This document shows positions 22,372 through 34,425 of a stretch of DNA of 64,000 nucleotides, piece by piece. The notes under the pieces are model-generated. The model was not told the origin of the DNA and made no database searches. It saw nothing but the letters and a program-made list of their open reading frames with translations. The DNA is from Torymus aiolomorphi (Eukaryota > Arthropoda > Insecta > Hymenoptera > Torymidae). How positions within the stretch are numbered: the first letter of the stretch is position 1; every line of letters begins with the position of its first letter. The DNA is taken from NCBI GenBank assembly GCA_036365515.1, contig CM070874.1, forward strand, positions 245,700,930-245,764,929. The letters run 5' to 3'. The translations under genes were made by a program, and so were the position numbers.

Positions 22372-22442
22372 ACACACACACACACACATGCACGCACGCA
22401 TGCACGCACGCACGCACGCACACGCACACACACACACACATA
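22372..22442. repeat. (CA)n/(CACG)n microsatellite
   Basis: CA and GCAC units abut the 3' end of the CR1-like fragment that follows on the minus strand. Confidence 0.95.
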
Positions 22443-23785
22443 TATTAATTAGATTTTTCTTAAATGTTTTTGGTAATCCGCTCTTTTAACTTATTTGTTC
22501 TATAATATCTATCATTCAATATTTTTAGATCATTTGGTAGATTATTATATAGTGATAGCTTTTAAATAGCTATCTTTACTACTTATTGTTTTGTCATAAA
22601 GGTATTTGAATATTCTTATTTCTTGTTTATACTTGATGTGTTTAAGTATTTATTTCTTAGTGTACATATTGAGGCTTCATATGCAAAAAGTTGTTCAATA
22701 TTTAAAGGGTTATTGTGTGTTATAAATGTGTTTTTGTTTATTATTTTCAATAGTCTGATTTGCAATCTTTTGATTAAGTTTAATGCATTTGCATATGCAC
22801 CTCCCCAGGCTATAATTCCATAGCATATTATACTATGGAAGAAAGCATAATACATCATTTTTAGAGTTTCTATTGTCATAAACTTGGATATTTTTTTGAA
22901 TATGAAAATCAGATATTTTGTTTTATTTGCTATGTATTCTATGTGTTTGTCCCACTTTAGATTTTGGTCAATTATAATACCCATGTATTTGTAGTGTTCA
23001 ACTCTGTTTAAATTTTTCCTATAAATTTGTATGTTTAGATTATTAGGGATACTGTTACTGTAACTTCCGTAAGTCATATAAACTGTTTGGTCTATGTTCA
23101 AGGAGAGTTTGTTTTGATCGAGCCATGTAGAGATTTTAACTAAATTATTATTTAGCTTTAATTCGACATCGCCCCAACTTTTCCCTGATGCTATAACAGC
23201 CGTGTCATCTGCATATGACATTATGCTGTTGTCAGGCATGTTTTGTAGGAGATCATTCACGTATAGTATAAACAATAATGGTCGCAAAATAGTTCCTGCG
23301 GGACACCAGTGGTAACAGTGTTAAATTCACTTGTATATTCGTTAATTTTAACTCTATGCTGCCTATTATTTAAGTAACTTGTCATAAGTTTATGAGCATT
23401 GCTTCTTATCCCATAAGTATAAAGTTTGTTGAGGAGTATATTATAATCAACAGTATCAAAAGCTTTCGCAAGATCTAAAAAGGCGATTGCATATTGTATA
23501 TCATATTAGTTAAGTAATTCAAAGCATCTTTTGTACTTTTATTTTTGACAAATCCGAATTGGTTATCAGAGATAATTTTGCATTCATTGATACAATTAAG
23601 GATTTGATTGTATATTATTTTTTCAAATACCTTGGCTATATTAGATATAGGTGATATTGGTCTATAGTTAGATGCATGATATATACTATTCGTCTTGTGT
23701 ATAGGAATTATTTCTGCTTTTTGAGTGCCTCTGGCCACATGTTTTTTTAACCCATATATGAGTTTTTTGAATTCCAGGATACTTT
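22443..23785 (-). pseudogene. CR1-like non-LTR retrotransposon fragment (RT)
   Basis: On the minus strand, from 23785: ALKKAEIIP-like motif, SNYRPISPISNIAKVFEK, QFGFVKNKSTKDAL, a break near 23480-23290, then LLFILYVNDLL, active-site MSYADDTAV, and the C-terminal YLIFIFKKI ... CYGIIAWGGAY region. The endonuclease and ORF1 are missing: a typical 5' truncation. It joins directly to the coding sequence of the neighbouring gene at about 23785, so it inserted into that gene. Related to, but distinct from, the element at 58095-63115. Confidence 0.85.
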
Positions 23786-25738
23786 GGAGTTGTAAGCCAA
23801 TCAATATTTTTTTCTTTTCTGAATTGTTCTATTTCAGCATCTTGTAAATGTATTATTTTAATAGCATCAGTATATTTTTGAACATGTATTGCAAAATCAT
23901 TTGCGTTTTGAATAGCTTCTTCAAGGGGCTCTCGAAGATTATGCGAAGTAGCATAATGCTTTATAAGTCCACCCACACCATCTACAGCTCCTTTGCCGTG
24001 CCCAGTAGCAGAGAACAACCATTTTATATCACACGGTGCTCGTTTTAGTTCATCTAATTGAAAGCGATTTTTAAAGTGACTCGCAGCGCCGTCTGATACG
24101 ATGGTAATTTTTTTAATTGAATCACAACAATTTTCTTTCAAGAATTTTATAATTTTTTGTACTGCTAGCAAAGCATACGCTGAATCATGTTTTCGGTCAT
24201 CACTTATAACTGCGAAACTTTGTGTCGAATCCCCTTGATAAGAGACTGCTGTGAAAATAGAAATTTGATCATTAACCCAATGATTTCCTTGAACAGCTTT
24301 ATTATGAATCACAGCCCAGTTTTCAGCGAAGTCTATTTGAAGAACTAAATGATGTGAGTCTTTTTTAGCACTTTCTCTTTCTGTTTTTATAGCTTTGCGT
24401 TGTATATTTTTTACATACATGTGAGTACTAACCCTCATGGTCCAAACCGAAAGTTCATCTTTAAAAGCAGAAATTGATAGTGTCTTTTTAATCAGGTTTC
24501 CATTATCCCACAAAGCATATGTAATTTCTTCTGTGCCTTCTACATCTTGCAGTTTTAAAACATGAAACGTAATTCCCTTAATCCCTGGACATAGTTTACA
24601 TTCTTGTAAATAACATAAATCAGATGGCTCAGAACACATTGTTGCATTTATTATTTGTGACCGACTTTCATCCAACTCTGTGACGTTACTCCCTCTAAAA
24701 TTAATTAAGCTCGTAAGAAATAAATCATAATTTGCGCAATAGATACAGAGACAAACTTCTTTGATGGGGCTAAGTAAGACATACTTTGGTCGCAAACTAT
24801 AAAATTTCGATTTTCCAATTCTCAATTCTGGATAATCATTTTTAAATACTTTATACGTCTCTTTTAAACTTCGAGTAAGAAAACGCTTAACTTTTTTCTC
24901 TTTTTTATTGTTAACTTTAATTGTAACAACGTCACATTTATTAGGACTTTGTCTTGAACAATTAAAATCATCATTTAAATAATATTCCATAACAATTTTT
25001 TCCATGTTTTCATCAATCGGATGGCCTGAATATGCATCTGGTTCTGAATAAATTCCTTTTTCTTTAACAAGATTTCTCGATTTGTTGATCATATACATTG
25101 TTATTTCTGGAAATAAAGATAAAATAACATGTTTTGTAAAGGATGAAGGTAGCAAAGTCAGAATTTTTATTTTTTCTGATACCGTAGAACACTTTTGCAA
25201 GGCTAGACCAAGATTTTGTATCCATTCTGTACAATGGCATACAGTTGATTCATTTGCTGTTATAGAAACGTCATAAACATTGTTCAACTTCACATCAAGG
25301 GTATTAGACAATGTTGAAAGTATTTTTTTTCTTCTTTGTTACGTAATTTTCAATTGATTTTTCATGTATAAGATTTTTTCTTTTAAGAGGCGATACAGAA
25401 CCTAAGAAAGATGTACTTATTTCATTATTAAATTCTTCAATGCGTTCTGGAGTACTTGGTAAAAAATCTTCATCTCTATCAACTACGTTATCGGTAACTT
25501 CATTATCCATTATAAATTCATTGTCAGTACTACTCACCAATTCTAAAGCACGATTGTAACAATGTTGACACAGATATGTAGAAGGTGTCAAAGGTAAATG
25601 AGGATAGAGGTGCTTCAATGGATGAGCAAGATTCTCAAGTTGTTTTAAACGTACGGAACTAGATTTGTAAATAATTTGTTTGTGTTTGTCTAAAAAGTCT
25701 GCACATTTGATTCTCTCTGTTGAGTAATATTGAGACAT
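23786..25738 (-). pseudogene. Uncharacterised metazoan protein, possible DDE/RNase H-fold enzyme
   Basis: Two open parts, 25738-25304 (144 codons) and 25311 down to the CR1 junction near 23785 (about 510 codons), overlap at an eight-A run and would form one ~650-residue protein with a one-base shift. Visible: a cysteine pair YLCQHCYN near residue 55; an acidic Ser-rich linker and basic KKKK segment; KIGKSKFYSLRPK-like block (RIGKSKFYSLRPKYVLL) then CLCIYC; CNxC-like CKLCPG; and a C-terminal core with LQIDFAENW, ITIVSDGAASHFKNRF and GHGKGAVDGVGG. Conserved-looking Asp in each of these three motifs suggest a nuclease/transposase core. I believe related proteins are widespread in invertebrates but know no formal name. 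The C-terminus is removed by the CR1-like insertion. No terminal repeats identified. Confidence 0.65.
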
Positions 25739-26507
25739 CGTAGTTGAGTTGATAAGGTGTAAATATGTAATAATTTTCCAAAAGATGATGGTTTTAAATA
25801 AGACGAGATGTGTGATATATAGCAGAAACCGAACTTTTCTTTGTAAATATTAAGTCAAACCATATCCATCTAGCGGACAAATGTACTAGTACATATACTC
25901 CTATAAGTAGGCGCACGTACATGTATATTACATACGCACAAAGATAAATACCTTTACATTGACTCTAATATCATTGACTATACATAAGCGTTAAGCGTGA
26001 AAAATTTGTTTGTGTGTTATCTCATTAGTGATCGCTATCCCAGGAAAAAAGTACCGAATCTCACAAATACGTCTAGCTAGGCATTACCGTCCTCTATCAC
26101 GACAACAAAAATTGTGCAAAAAACATGGGGTTTTCGAGAAAAAGGCACTTCTCTAAAAAATGAATTTTTCAGTAAAAAGTGCATAGCTCGTGGATTTTTT
26201 ATTTTTTTTGAAAATGACATTAAGGCCGTTAAAGAGGGCTCAAAACTGAGTGAAATTATGTGTTACACGTTTAAAAGCTTGAAAAACTGCTGAAACAATA
26301 GCAGTCTGAAAATCACATTGAAAATTTTTTTTCTCAATGAAAGAATTTTCTCGGAATTTTTCGGTATCGCTGAACGCATGAAATTTTGATGAAACAAAAA
26401 AATAAAAAAACACGTGTAAAATATTTTTTCGAGTAGAACATAAATATTTTTCTTTCAACCTGATAGGTGAAATGGGCATACGCGGGCTGTCTGATTTGAG
26501 ATGGATT
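25739..26507. other. AT-rich region 5' of the unknown gene, no gene seen
   Basis: Possible upstream region of the minus-strand gene. The segment from 26090 has mixed A/T runs with 'TTTTTCGAG'-type words; short open frames here look random. Confidence 0.4.
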
Positions 26508-26512
26508 CGGCC

Positions 26513-27833
26513 TGTTTGAGAATGCCATAATTTTCAATGAGGACATGCTGTGGGTGTTTACAAATAAATTGAGAGCCAAACACTTTAATAAATTAAATTT
26601 CAGTATATTATAAAACGGTCTATAAACTTAACTCTATTACAAAAATTGGTTGAATATTACAAAGCTTGGTTGAGTATCTGAGTGTTACAAGTTTATGTTT
26701 GAGTGTATGAGTGTTACAAAGATTATGTTTGAGTGTTTCTATGTGAGTGAGATTTCAGAGAATTGCTGAGTTTGAATTAGTAAATTCCGTTGAGTTTACT
26801 GCTAGCATAAATACACACAATGAATGTTATTGATTTCTTGTGGTTGAGACTTGACAAGAATTATGTGCAGAGTACTTCATATGAGATTACTGCTTGCTTG
26901 AGTCATCAAAATGGCTGTGTGTAGGTGTGTGTGAGTTTACCTTAGCTTCATAGAAATTGTATTAATTTGGAGAAGAATGAGGAAGCCGGTTGAATCACAC
27001 AGTCCATAGAGATGAAGCCAATTGAGTTGTAACCGCAGATGAGTTATAGCCAGTGAGAGGAGCCAGTGAAACAGGAGAGTTGGTAAAAGCCAGTTGAGCA
27101 CCGCCAGTTGAGTCTTACGTAACGGTTACCGAGAGTGGTTGCCTCATGGCTATCTAGAGGCAGCGAGCCGGTGAGAAGCCATGTCAGAAGCTGCCGTGTG
27201 AGAAGCACTGCCGTATGAAAGCACTGCCGTATGAGAAGTTCCGTTTGAGAGATACAGCTGACTGAGAGTATGCCGTGTAAAAGTCCATGCGGCCTCGTTG
27301 CGAGCACGCCGTATGTACATTGAGAGAGCGAGAGAGAGCGGCCTCGTGTCGAGCACGCTTCACTACCGAACAGTGAGAGCCGCTTTGTATGAGTAGATGC
27401 CGTGTGAGAAAATATGCCTCTATGTATGAGGAGCTGCCGTGTGAGATGATCCGCTGAATGAGACGAGAGTCCGAGTATGAGGCACCATACTAGTCACCAT
27501 GCAGCCTCGCAACGAGCACACTGTAGACTATACCGGGTCGGGGTGAGAACTGCTGCCGTTTTAGTAGCAGCCGCAGACTGAGTTTTTCAAAGAGTGAGCA
27601 CTTCCGTCTTCTTGGCCTTCACGATTCACTTCGCGAATCAAATCACAATCTCTCTCACATTTGCATGTGAGAGAGCGAGAGAGACCGAAAAGCGCGAATT
27701 CACCTTGTGAATCAGTGTAGTGTCTCGGCTGTTCCGCCGAGAGGCCGCGAGGTGCTGCCGTGCCGTGGCAGCGCCGTGAGTCGTACCGAGCTGAGCATAA
27801 CCGCGGGAATTCAAATTACTGAATTCCCAAACA
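26513..27833 (-). mobile_element. Solo BEL/Pao LTR (1321 bp) with 5-bp duplication
   Basis: Begins TGTTTGAGAATGCC and ends GAATTCCCAAACA, flanked by CGGCC on both sides (26508-26512 and 27834-27838). It matches both LTRs of the BEL element at 40776-47554 with a number of substitutions. No internal sequence is present, so it arose by recombination between two LTRs. Orientation is taken from the full element, which reads on the minus strand. Confidence 0.93.
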
Positions 27834-27838
27834 CGGCC

Positions 27839-28640
27839 ATAAAACGGATTTTTACATGCCTACAGTAAATAAAGTCATAGGTGAATACTCCGCACTTAAA
27901 GTCATTAATGATATTTTAAGTATAAACGGTTATTCTTTAACAGAATTCAATTTGCCTTCTTTAGATGTTACTATTGACAACTACAACGTTGTAGATCATT
28001 CTAAAAGCATTTCTGAATATAAATGATAGAACAAACACATTCACAAAAGCACAAAATATCATTTTTAACACTATACTGAATGCTGTTAATGGGAATGGAA
28101 ATAAATGTAACGCGGCCAGGTATAGCAGCTAATTTATTAGAAGATGGTAAAACCATACATACAGCATTTAAATTACCTTTAATCATTCATGAACAAACTA
28201 CATGTAATATAGGTATATCCTAATACTAGCAATGGAATATTTCTCATAAATGTACAAGTATTATATGGGATGCAATTACAATGACATTGAAGTATACTTT
28301 TGAAGCAGTAGATCGTTTATTCAAAGATTTACGCAGCAACAACGACACTTTTGGTGGTAAAATAATAGTAGTTTCTGGAGATTTCCGTCAAACGTTACCT
28401 GTTGTTCGTCATGGTGATCGAACAATAACTATAGATAATTGTATTAAAAACAGTAAATTATGAGTTAAGTTTGAAAATATGTGTTTAAAAGATAATAAAC
28501 GCATTAAAGATAATAATATAGAGTTTAAGCAATGGCTATTAAATTTTGGTGATGGCGTTTTTAAAACCGAGTTCGTAACAAAAATTGTTCAAAAATTGTC
28601 CAAAAATTGTCCAAAAATTGTCTAAAAATTAATGAAAATT
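27839..28640 (+). pseudogene. Helitron Pif1-type helicase fragment
   Basis: MPTVNKVIGEYSALKVINDI opens a 5' block. After a deletion the frame resumes with SGIAANLLEDGKTIHTAFK-like sequence (GIAANLLEDGKTIHTAFKLP), then IIWDAITMTLKYTFEAVDRL, FGGKIIVVSGDFRQTLPVV and DNKRIKDNNIEFKQWLLNFG. This is the SF1B helicase part of a Helitron protein. The P-loop segment is missing, and the Walker B Glu is Ala (WDA). Several stops. It may be the C-terminal counterpart of the Rep remnant at 20089-21930, but a separate copy is equally possible. Confidence 0.8.
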
Positions 28641-28689
28641 GAAAGGGTGGGTGAGGAAAAATAAGTGAGGAAACATCATAATATAATAG

Positions 28690-29230
28690 AGGATTGCTAC
28701 ATTGTGAAATCTTTTTTTTTTATTGTTAGAAAGATATCAGAACAAGGATGATTCACAAATGGATCATGATTAAATAGTTTATAACATATAGAAGAGTTCA
28801 AAATCATTATTCTTATTATACATTAAGTCCACCAAAAGATTATGTTCAAGACTGTCAAAGTACGCAACCTTCTGTAGTAGAAAAAAAAGAAATACTGTTG
28901 CAGATAATATTCCTCTAGCAGAGCCTCGTTCTACTTTATGGTGTTTTAATTATGGATATTTTACTGGCCCTATGATTTCTAAAGGTAAACTAGGATTATT
29001 AAAACCCGGAAATAGTGATATACAATATAAGATTTTCTCAGATTATATTAAAAGTGCATCATGCTCAAGTATTTTTTAATTTTACATTTTACGGGAATTC
29101 TTTCAGATTCAGGCTTCATTTTATTTTTTGTTTAAAGTTTCAGATATATTCAGATAAATAGCAAACTTTTATTATAAAATTAAAAAAAAAATGTTATTAA
29201 TCTAAGTATTGTTACTTTGTGAAATCTTTT
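28690..29230 (+). repeat. Unidentified dispersed repeat, copy A
   Basis: Shares long stretches with copies at 36240-36671/48984-49150 and at 49230-49600. In copy A the frames preserve HYSYYTLSPPKDYVQDCQST, DNIPLAEPRSTLW and GPMISKGKLGLLKPGNSDI, so the family once encoded protein. I do not recognise the domain. A TCAGATA/AGTAGCAAACTT-like tail follows at 29140-29215. Confidence 0.6.
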
Positions 29231-29340
29231 TTTGCTTCCTCCTAGAGGAAGCTTTGTGATAGTAAATTTTTGAGTTGTTGTAAAAACATGTTATAATTGT
29301 GTTCCGAGGTCTTAGGAAACAAAATAAACGGTTTTCTGTA

Positions 29341-29384
29341 TGCATGTGTGCGTGTGTGTGCGCGCGTGTGTGTGCGCGCGCGCG

Positions 29385-29422
<38 letters not shown>
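29341..29422. repeat. (GT)n microsatellite at the 3' flank of the R1 element
   Basis: GT/GCGC units directly adjoin the A-tail of the R1-clade element. On the element's strand this reads (AC)n. Confidence 0.96.
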
Positions 29423-29426
<4 letters not shown>

Positions 29427-29863
29427 TTTCTTTTTTTTTTCTTTTTTTTTTTTCCGAAGAGGTGGAGAATGCTTTTTACGCACCATGTCAAGAGCTGCTC
29501 GGAGCTCCCCGTGTGTGGGGCTCGCCAAGTTCATGGTCTAACTTGTCTGGTCAGATGGATGGACCAGATCCCGCTGTGCAGGACCCATACCCACTAAACT
29601 CCAACCTCTTTGTCTTCCGTACGCGTAAACGAAACCCCCGCGGAACTGCCCCTAGGTATTACTTCGCGGGGGAGGCATTAGCTAATTTGCTCTTCCTTCT
29701 TGCTGTCATTCCCTACATCCCCCAACTGATGTTAGTTGGTTGGAGGTTCAGGATAGGTTGCCTTCTTCTCTTCCTCTTGGTTATCGTCTTCTTCTTGCTG
29801 CATCGTCCAGTCGTCTTCTTCTTACTGCATCGTCCGGCCACCTGCATGAAGAAAGAAAGCCTA

Positions 29864-32839
29864 CTATTCTATAGCCTGGTGCCCCGCATCTATCATTCGC
29901 TGTTCTCTTCTCTTCTTCTCTTCTTTCCGTAGCTCTTCGATGACTTCCCTGGCGAAGTCCGTTGCGGCAATCCATGCCTTCTCTGATGCAAGCATCTGTC
30001 GAACCAGGTTCTCTGGCGTGATCGCCGTCACAAGTGTTCTTTCGAGCTTTCGTCTTTGTATGTTAAATCTGGGACATGAGAAAAACACATGCCTTGCGTC
30101 CTCCTCTAGTCCGTGACATGTTGAGCATTCTGGGGAGTCCTCGTGCTTATACTTGTGCAAGTATTCTCGAAAACATCCATGTCCAGTCAGCATCTGCGTC
30201 AGGTAGTAGCTTGGATTTCCATGTTTCCGGCTTAGCCATTCCGCTATCCGCGGGACGAGCTCGTGGGTCCATCTACCCTTTTCGGAGCTGTCCCACTGTG
30301 CCTGCCAGCGTTGAAGACTTTTCTGTCTTTCTCTTTTCCTACAGTCATCTGCATCTGACTGCCTTTGGCTTCTGTGCTGATATATTCTCCTCTGCTCCTC
30401 AGCCAGGATCTCGATTGGTAGTAGCCCTGAGATTACGTGTGCAGCGTCTCTGGAGACGGTCCTAAACGCACTAGAAACTCTCAGCGCCATTTGCCGGCCT
30501 ACTGGGTATATCCTTCTTTGGCACTCCTGCAGCTGTAACGCACTTGCCCAAATGGCAATACCATAGGTCAGTATTGATGTAACCACTGACGCTAGGAGAG
30601 CTCGTCTTCTTGGTTTGGGCCCACCGACATTGGCATGAGGCGGGAGAGCGCTCCTCCAACTGCTGCGGCTTTAAAGCTGGCATTCTCGACTTGATCTTTG
30701 AAGTTGAGAAGCGCATCTATCATTACCCCTAGGTAACGGATAGATGGTTTTGACTCAATTTCGTGCTCACCGACTTGTAGTGTGATTGTTTCGCATGTCT
30801 TCCTGCTTGTTATAAGCGTAATTTCTGTCTTATGCTTAGCCATCTTGAGTCCTGATTCGTTCGTCCATCCAGCACACTTGCTGAGTGACACGTTGAACAG
30901 ATTTTTAATATCCTCGAGGTGCTTGCCTACAATTACAAGAGTAACATCATCTGCAAATGCAACGGGCGTTACCATCCTTGGGATCGTCAGCTTAAGTAGG
31001 CCGTTGTACATGATGATCCATAAAAGCGGCCCCAGTACCGAGCCTTGCGGCACTCCTCCAGTGACTCTATATACCTTAAGTCCATCGTCTGTGTCATACT
31101 GCAGGATTCTGTCCGTGAAGTAGCTAGCTAGAACTGGTCGAGTGCTTCCATTATTCGGTCCCACCTGGCAGAGTTGAACGCGTTCTGCATGTCCAGCGTC
31201 ACTACTGCGCAGTATTGCTTCTCACCAATTTTCCATCTAGTCCCTGAGATCGCATCCTTCGCGATGTTAACTACTAGGTTAATCGCGTCTACGGTTGACC
31301 TTCCTTTTCGAAATCCATACTGTCTGTCTGACAGGTGCTTCTCGGCTATAGCTTCAATTCTCGTGTACATGATCCATTCGAGGATCTTCCCCGCCGAGTC
31401 GAGCATGCAGAGGGGGCGATATGCTGATGGTTCATCGGGCGGCTTGTTTCCTTTTAGGAGCAGGACCAGCCTCTGCGTTTTCCATTTGGCAGGAAAGTAA
31501 CCTTCTTGTAGGCATCTGTTGTACATGTGAAGAAACATATCCGGTGCTATACTTATTGCATTTTTTAAGGCAATGTTCAGGATGCCATCCGGTCCAGGGG
31601 CCTTCTTGTTTCCCAGTCTAGAGCATGTAATCTTCAGCTCTTCCAGTGTTATCGGTGGTATTGGTTCCTCCGTGGTAAGGTCACCGATCTGCAGGTCCGG
31701 TTGCTGTGGGAAGAGGTTTGTGACAATCTTCTCCAGCAGGACCGGGCATGTGGGTGAAGACAGTAGCTGTGATTTCACTCTTTTCATCACCACTTTGTAT
31801 GGTCTACCCCATGGGTCGCTTTCTACTTCATCAACCAGCTCTTTCCAGCAATTTGCCTTGCTACTTTTGATTGATTTGACCAGTTTAAGTCGTGCTGCTT
31901 TGTAAGATTCCTGGAGATCTCTGTAGTTTGATTTTTTTCTGGCTCGTGTTGCTTTTCTTGTTGCACGGATTCTTTCCTGTCGACTTTTGGCAATATCATT
32001 GTTCCACCAGTACATGGGCTGATGGTCGTTGTGGGGGCGCTTTCGTTGCATCGTGGCGTCACATGCAAAGGCAACTCTGCGCATTGCTTTTTCTACCTCC
32101 TCTTGCGCGCTGTTGGCAGCAATAGGTTCGCTATTGAATGCTTCTTGGAACAGTTCCACATCAAATTTGTTCGATTCCATCCTCTGAAGGTCGCCCTCTT
32201 AGATGGGGGTCCCTTTTTGGCTTTTGTGCTCAGCACTGACCAGGTGATGAGCCGATGGTCGCTCGCGTTGAGCATGTCGTGCACCGTCCAGTCATTTCCT
32301 ACTCTTGCTAAGCTAGGGCTGACCAGAGTCAGGTCGATTATCGAGCTTCCAGTGTCCCTCTCGAAGGTGGGCAGGGTTCCGGTGTTCAGAAGGGTCAAGT
32401 CCAAGCATACGATTGCCAGTAGAAGCTCGGTTCCTCTATCGTTCGTTTTCTTGCTGCCCCATTCGACTGCCCAGGCATTAAAATCTCCCGCTATGGCACA
32501 GGGGGAGTGTTCCTTGGCATCCTCGACCAGTCTGTCAAGCAGGTCCGTAAATTCGCTGATATTTAAGCTGGGAGGAGCATAGACGCTATAGAAATTCACG
32601 TTTCCGAGTTTTTCCCTCACAAAGCCACTATGCTTCGCATCCGGCTGATCTTCGAACGACCGGTTGTTGCAGGACCAGATGACAGCCTTGCCAGTAGTGT
32701 CTGTCACCCATGCCTGCGTGTTTAGCCTTATGTACGGATCAGCGATAATGGCCACGTCTATCTTCATCTCTCTGACCGTTTGGATCAACAGATCGTGTGC
32801 CGCCTCGCAGCGGTTTATGTTGTGTTGTAACACTCTCAT
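29864..32839 (-). pseudogene. R1-clade ORF2: endonuclease and reverse transcriptase
   Basis: Four overlapping open parts: 32839-32093, 32180-31128, 31164-30592 and 30586-29864, each in a different frame from the next. Endonuclease: LQHNINRCEAAHDLL, AIIADPY, AGDFNAWAVEWGS, ASDHRLITW. RT: KAPGPDGI, AYRPLCMLDSAGKI, QYGFRKGRSTVDAI, TLDMQNAFNSARW, GVPQGSVLGPLLW, catalytic FADD in VAFADDVTL. C-terminus: CSTCHGLEEDARHVFFSC zinc motif. This protein nicks the target and copies the RNA by target-primed reverse transcription. The start ATG overlaps the ORF1 stop as ATGA. The breaks are single-base shifts at three places. Confidence 0.9.
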
Positions 32840-34425
32840 CTTTTTCTAACGAGTTGGCTCGTATTCTTCTTCTTCTCGTGAAAGGCAGCACATTTGTAGC
32901 TTCCTACTATGTGGTGGTGATCTTTGTCCCTTTCAGCACATAGGGGACAGTGCGGTTCTTTCTTGCAGTCGGCGATTTTGTGCCCTGCCTGTCCGCACTT
33001 GAGGCACAGGCCGGATCTGTCGATCTGACTCGGGCATTTGCTGACAATGTGCCCCGTGTTCCAGCACTTGAAGCATTTCTGCGGTCTGGTCACTTCTTTA
33101 ACGGGGCAGTTCACTAGTCCGATACGGATTTTGCCTCTATCTCCTATCACTTTGCGGGCCACCTCTTCGGGCAGCTTGATTGAGGCAATTTTGGTCCCTT
33201 TGTAGGCTGGGCGTAGCGCTCTTATAGCGTCTTTCGTTACTGTGAGCTCGTTGCCTGCTGCTTTCTGCAAGGCCGCTTTCACTTCTTCTTTTGTGGTTGT
33301 CTCCTCAATATCCCGTATTGAGAGTTCCACTTCGTGTGACCTGCCGGATACAACTGCCTGACCGCCTAGTACCTCAGCCACCTTTCTTTAGAGAGATTCC
33401 AGCTTATCCCCATTTTTCCTGTTGAGGACTATCAGCAGGTGGTCGTTGTTGGTTCTTCTGACCTTATCGACATTTTCCTCCAGTCCTTCCTCCGCTAACC
33501 CTTTCTTGACTTCTTTCAGGATGTCAGCGTATGTAGCACTTCCCTGGGCACTAATGAGTAGTGCCTTTGGTAGCGCCTTCTTCTTACGCTGTTTGGGGGC
33601 CTTCTTTCTTTTTTCTTCTTCTTTTGCTCGCTTTTTCTTTTTTTTCTTCGTGTTGTGTAGCCACTCCATTTCTTCGACCTCTTTTGGGGCCATCTGCTGG
33701 GGTCTCTCTTCTTAAATGTGTTCCACTCCGGGGAGCGCTACCACTGTCTGTGGTGCCTTTTGTCCTAGAGACACCTTCTTTGCAGCCTGATTCACGTTTG
33801 GTGAGGGTGGAGAGTGCTCTTTCCTCTTTGGAGTCCCTTGGAGGGGGCTGTACCAGTTTGTATTACCTGGCGACTGGAACAACTCATTCTGGACACCGCA
33901 GAGTAGCTGGGCTCTCTGGTTCACCTCTCCATCAGTTTGTTTGTCAGGTGCCGCTGTTGTTGAGATGATAGTCTTCGGTGCAGCCCGCATCAGCTTCCTT
34001 ATTTGTGTGAGGGACTTTTGGATCTCATCTACCAGCTTACGGGTTTCCGCGGTCACTGTTCTTCGGGTTTTCCCATCCGGCATTTTCTCGTTTAGGTGCT
34101 CCACGAGTCCAGCTATTAGCTGTTCGTGTTCCTCCCATGCACTGGGCTTTTTCGTCTTTCGGGTAGTTTTGGGAAGAGCACCCCGAGGAACTCCTAGTTC
34201 CAGATCTGCTTGGCATACTTTATGCGGGTCCCCCTTACCTAGCTTTCCTTTGTTCGACTTCTCCACGTGATCCACTTTTGCTTCAGCTTTTTCTTCTTCG
34301 CTCGTCTTCTGAGATGCAGTAGGGGCCAAGCGATTATCCCCTTCTGCACCAGCCTGATTGGCCAGATCATGCTTTTGGCTCCCCCCAAAATCCGTGGAGC
34401 CTGCACCGATCACCGGGGCTTTCAC
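32836..34425 (-). pseudogene. R1-clade ORF1 nucleic-acid-binding protein, two in-frame stops
   Basis: One frame of 530 codons interrupted by TAA at 33712-33714 and TAA at 33388-33390, with no frameshift. Order: Lys/Pro-rich N-terminus, a lysine-rich segment (KKKKKKRAKEEEKRKK), a folded middle, then knuckles CFKCWNTGHIVSKC and CLKCGQAGHKIADC and a third, longer CPLC...H...C motif. Such ORF1 proteins bind element RNA and guide particles to the nucleus. The first Met at 34425 fits the leader length, but upstream starts cannot be excluded. Confidence 0.87.

Noticed and set aside
29297..29932. 211-codon plus-strand frame over the GT tract and R1 3' end
   Set aside because: It is microsatellite plus antisense of R1 ORF2 and its A-tail.
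31174..31905. Plus-strand frames opposite R1 ORF2 (also 32022-32582, 33422-34270)
   Set aside because: Shadows of a clearly recognisable minus-strand RT and ORF1.
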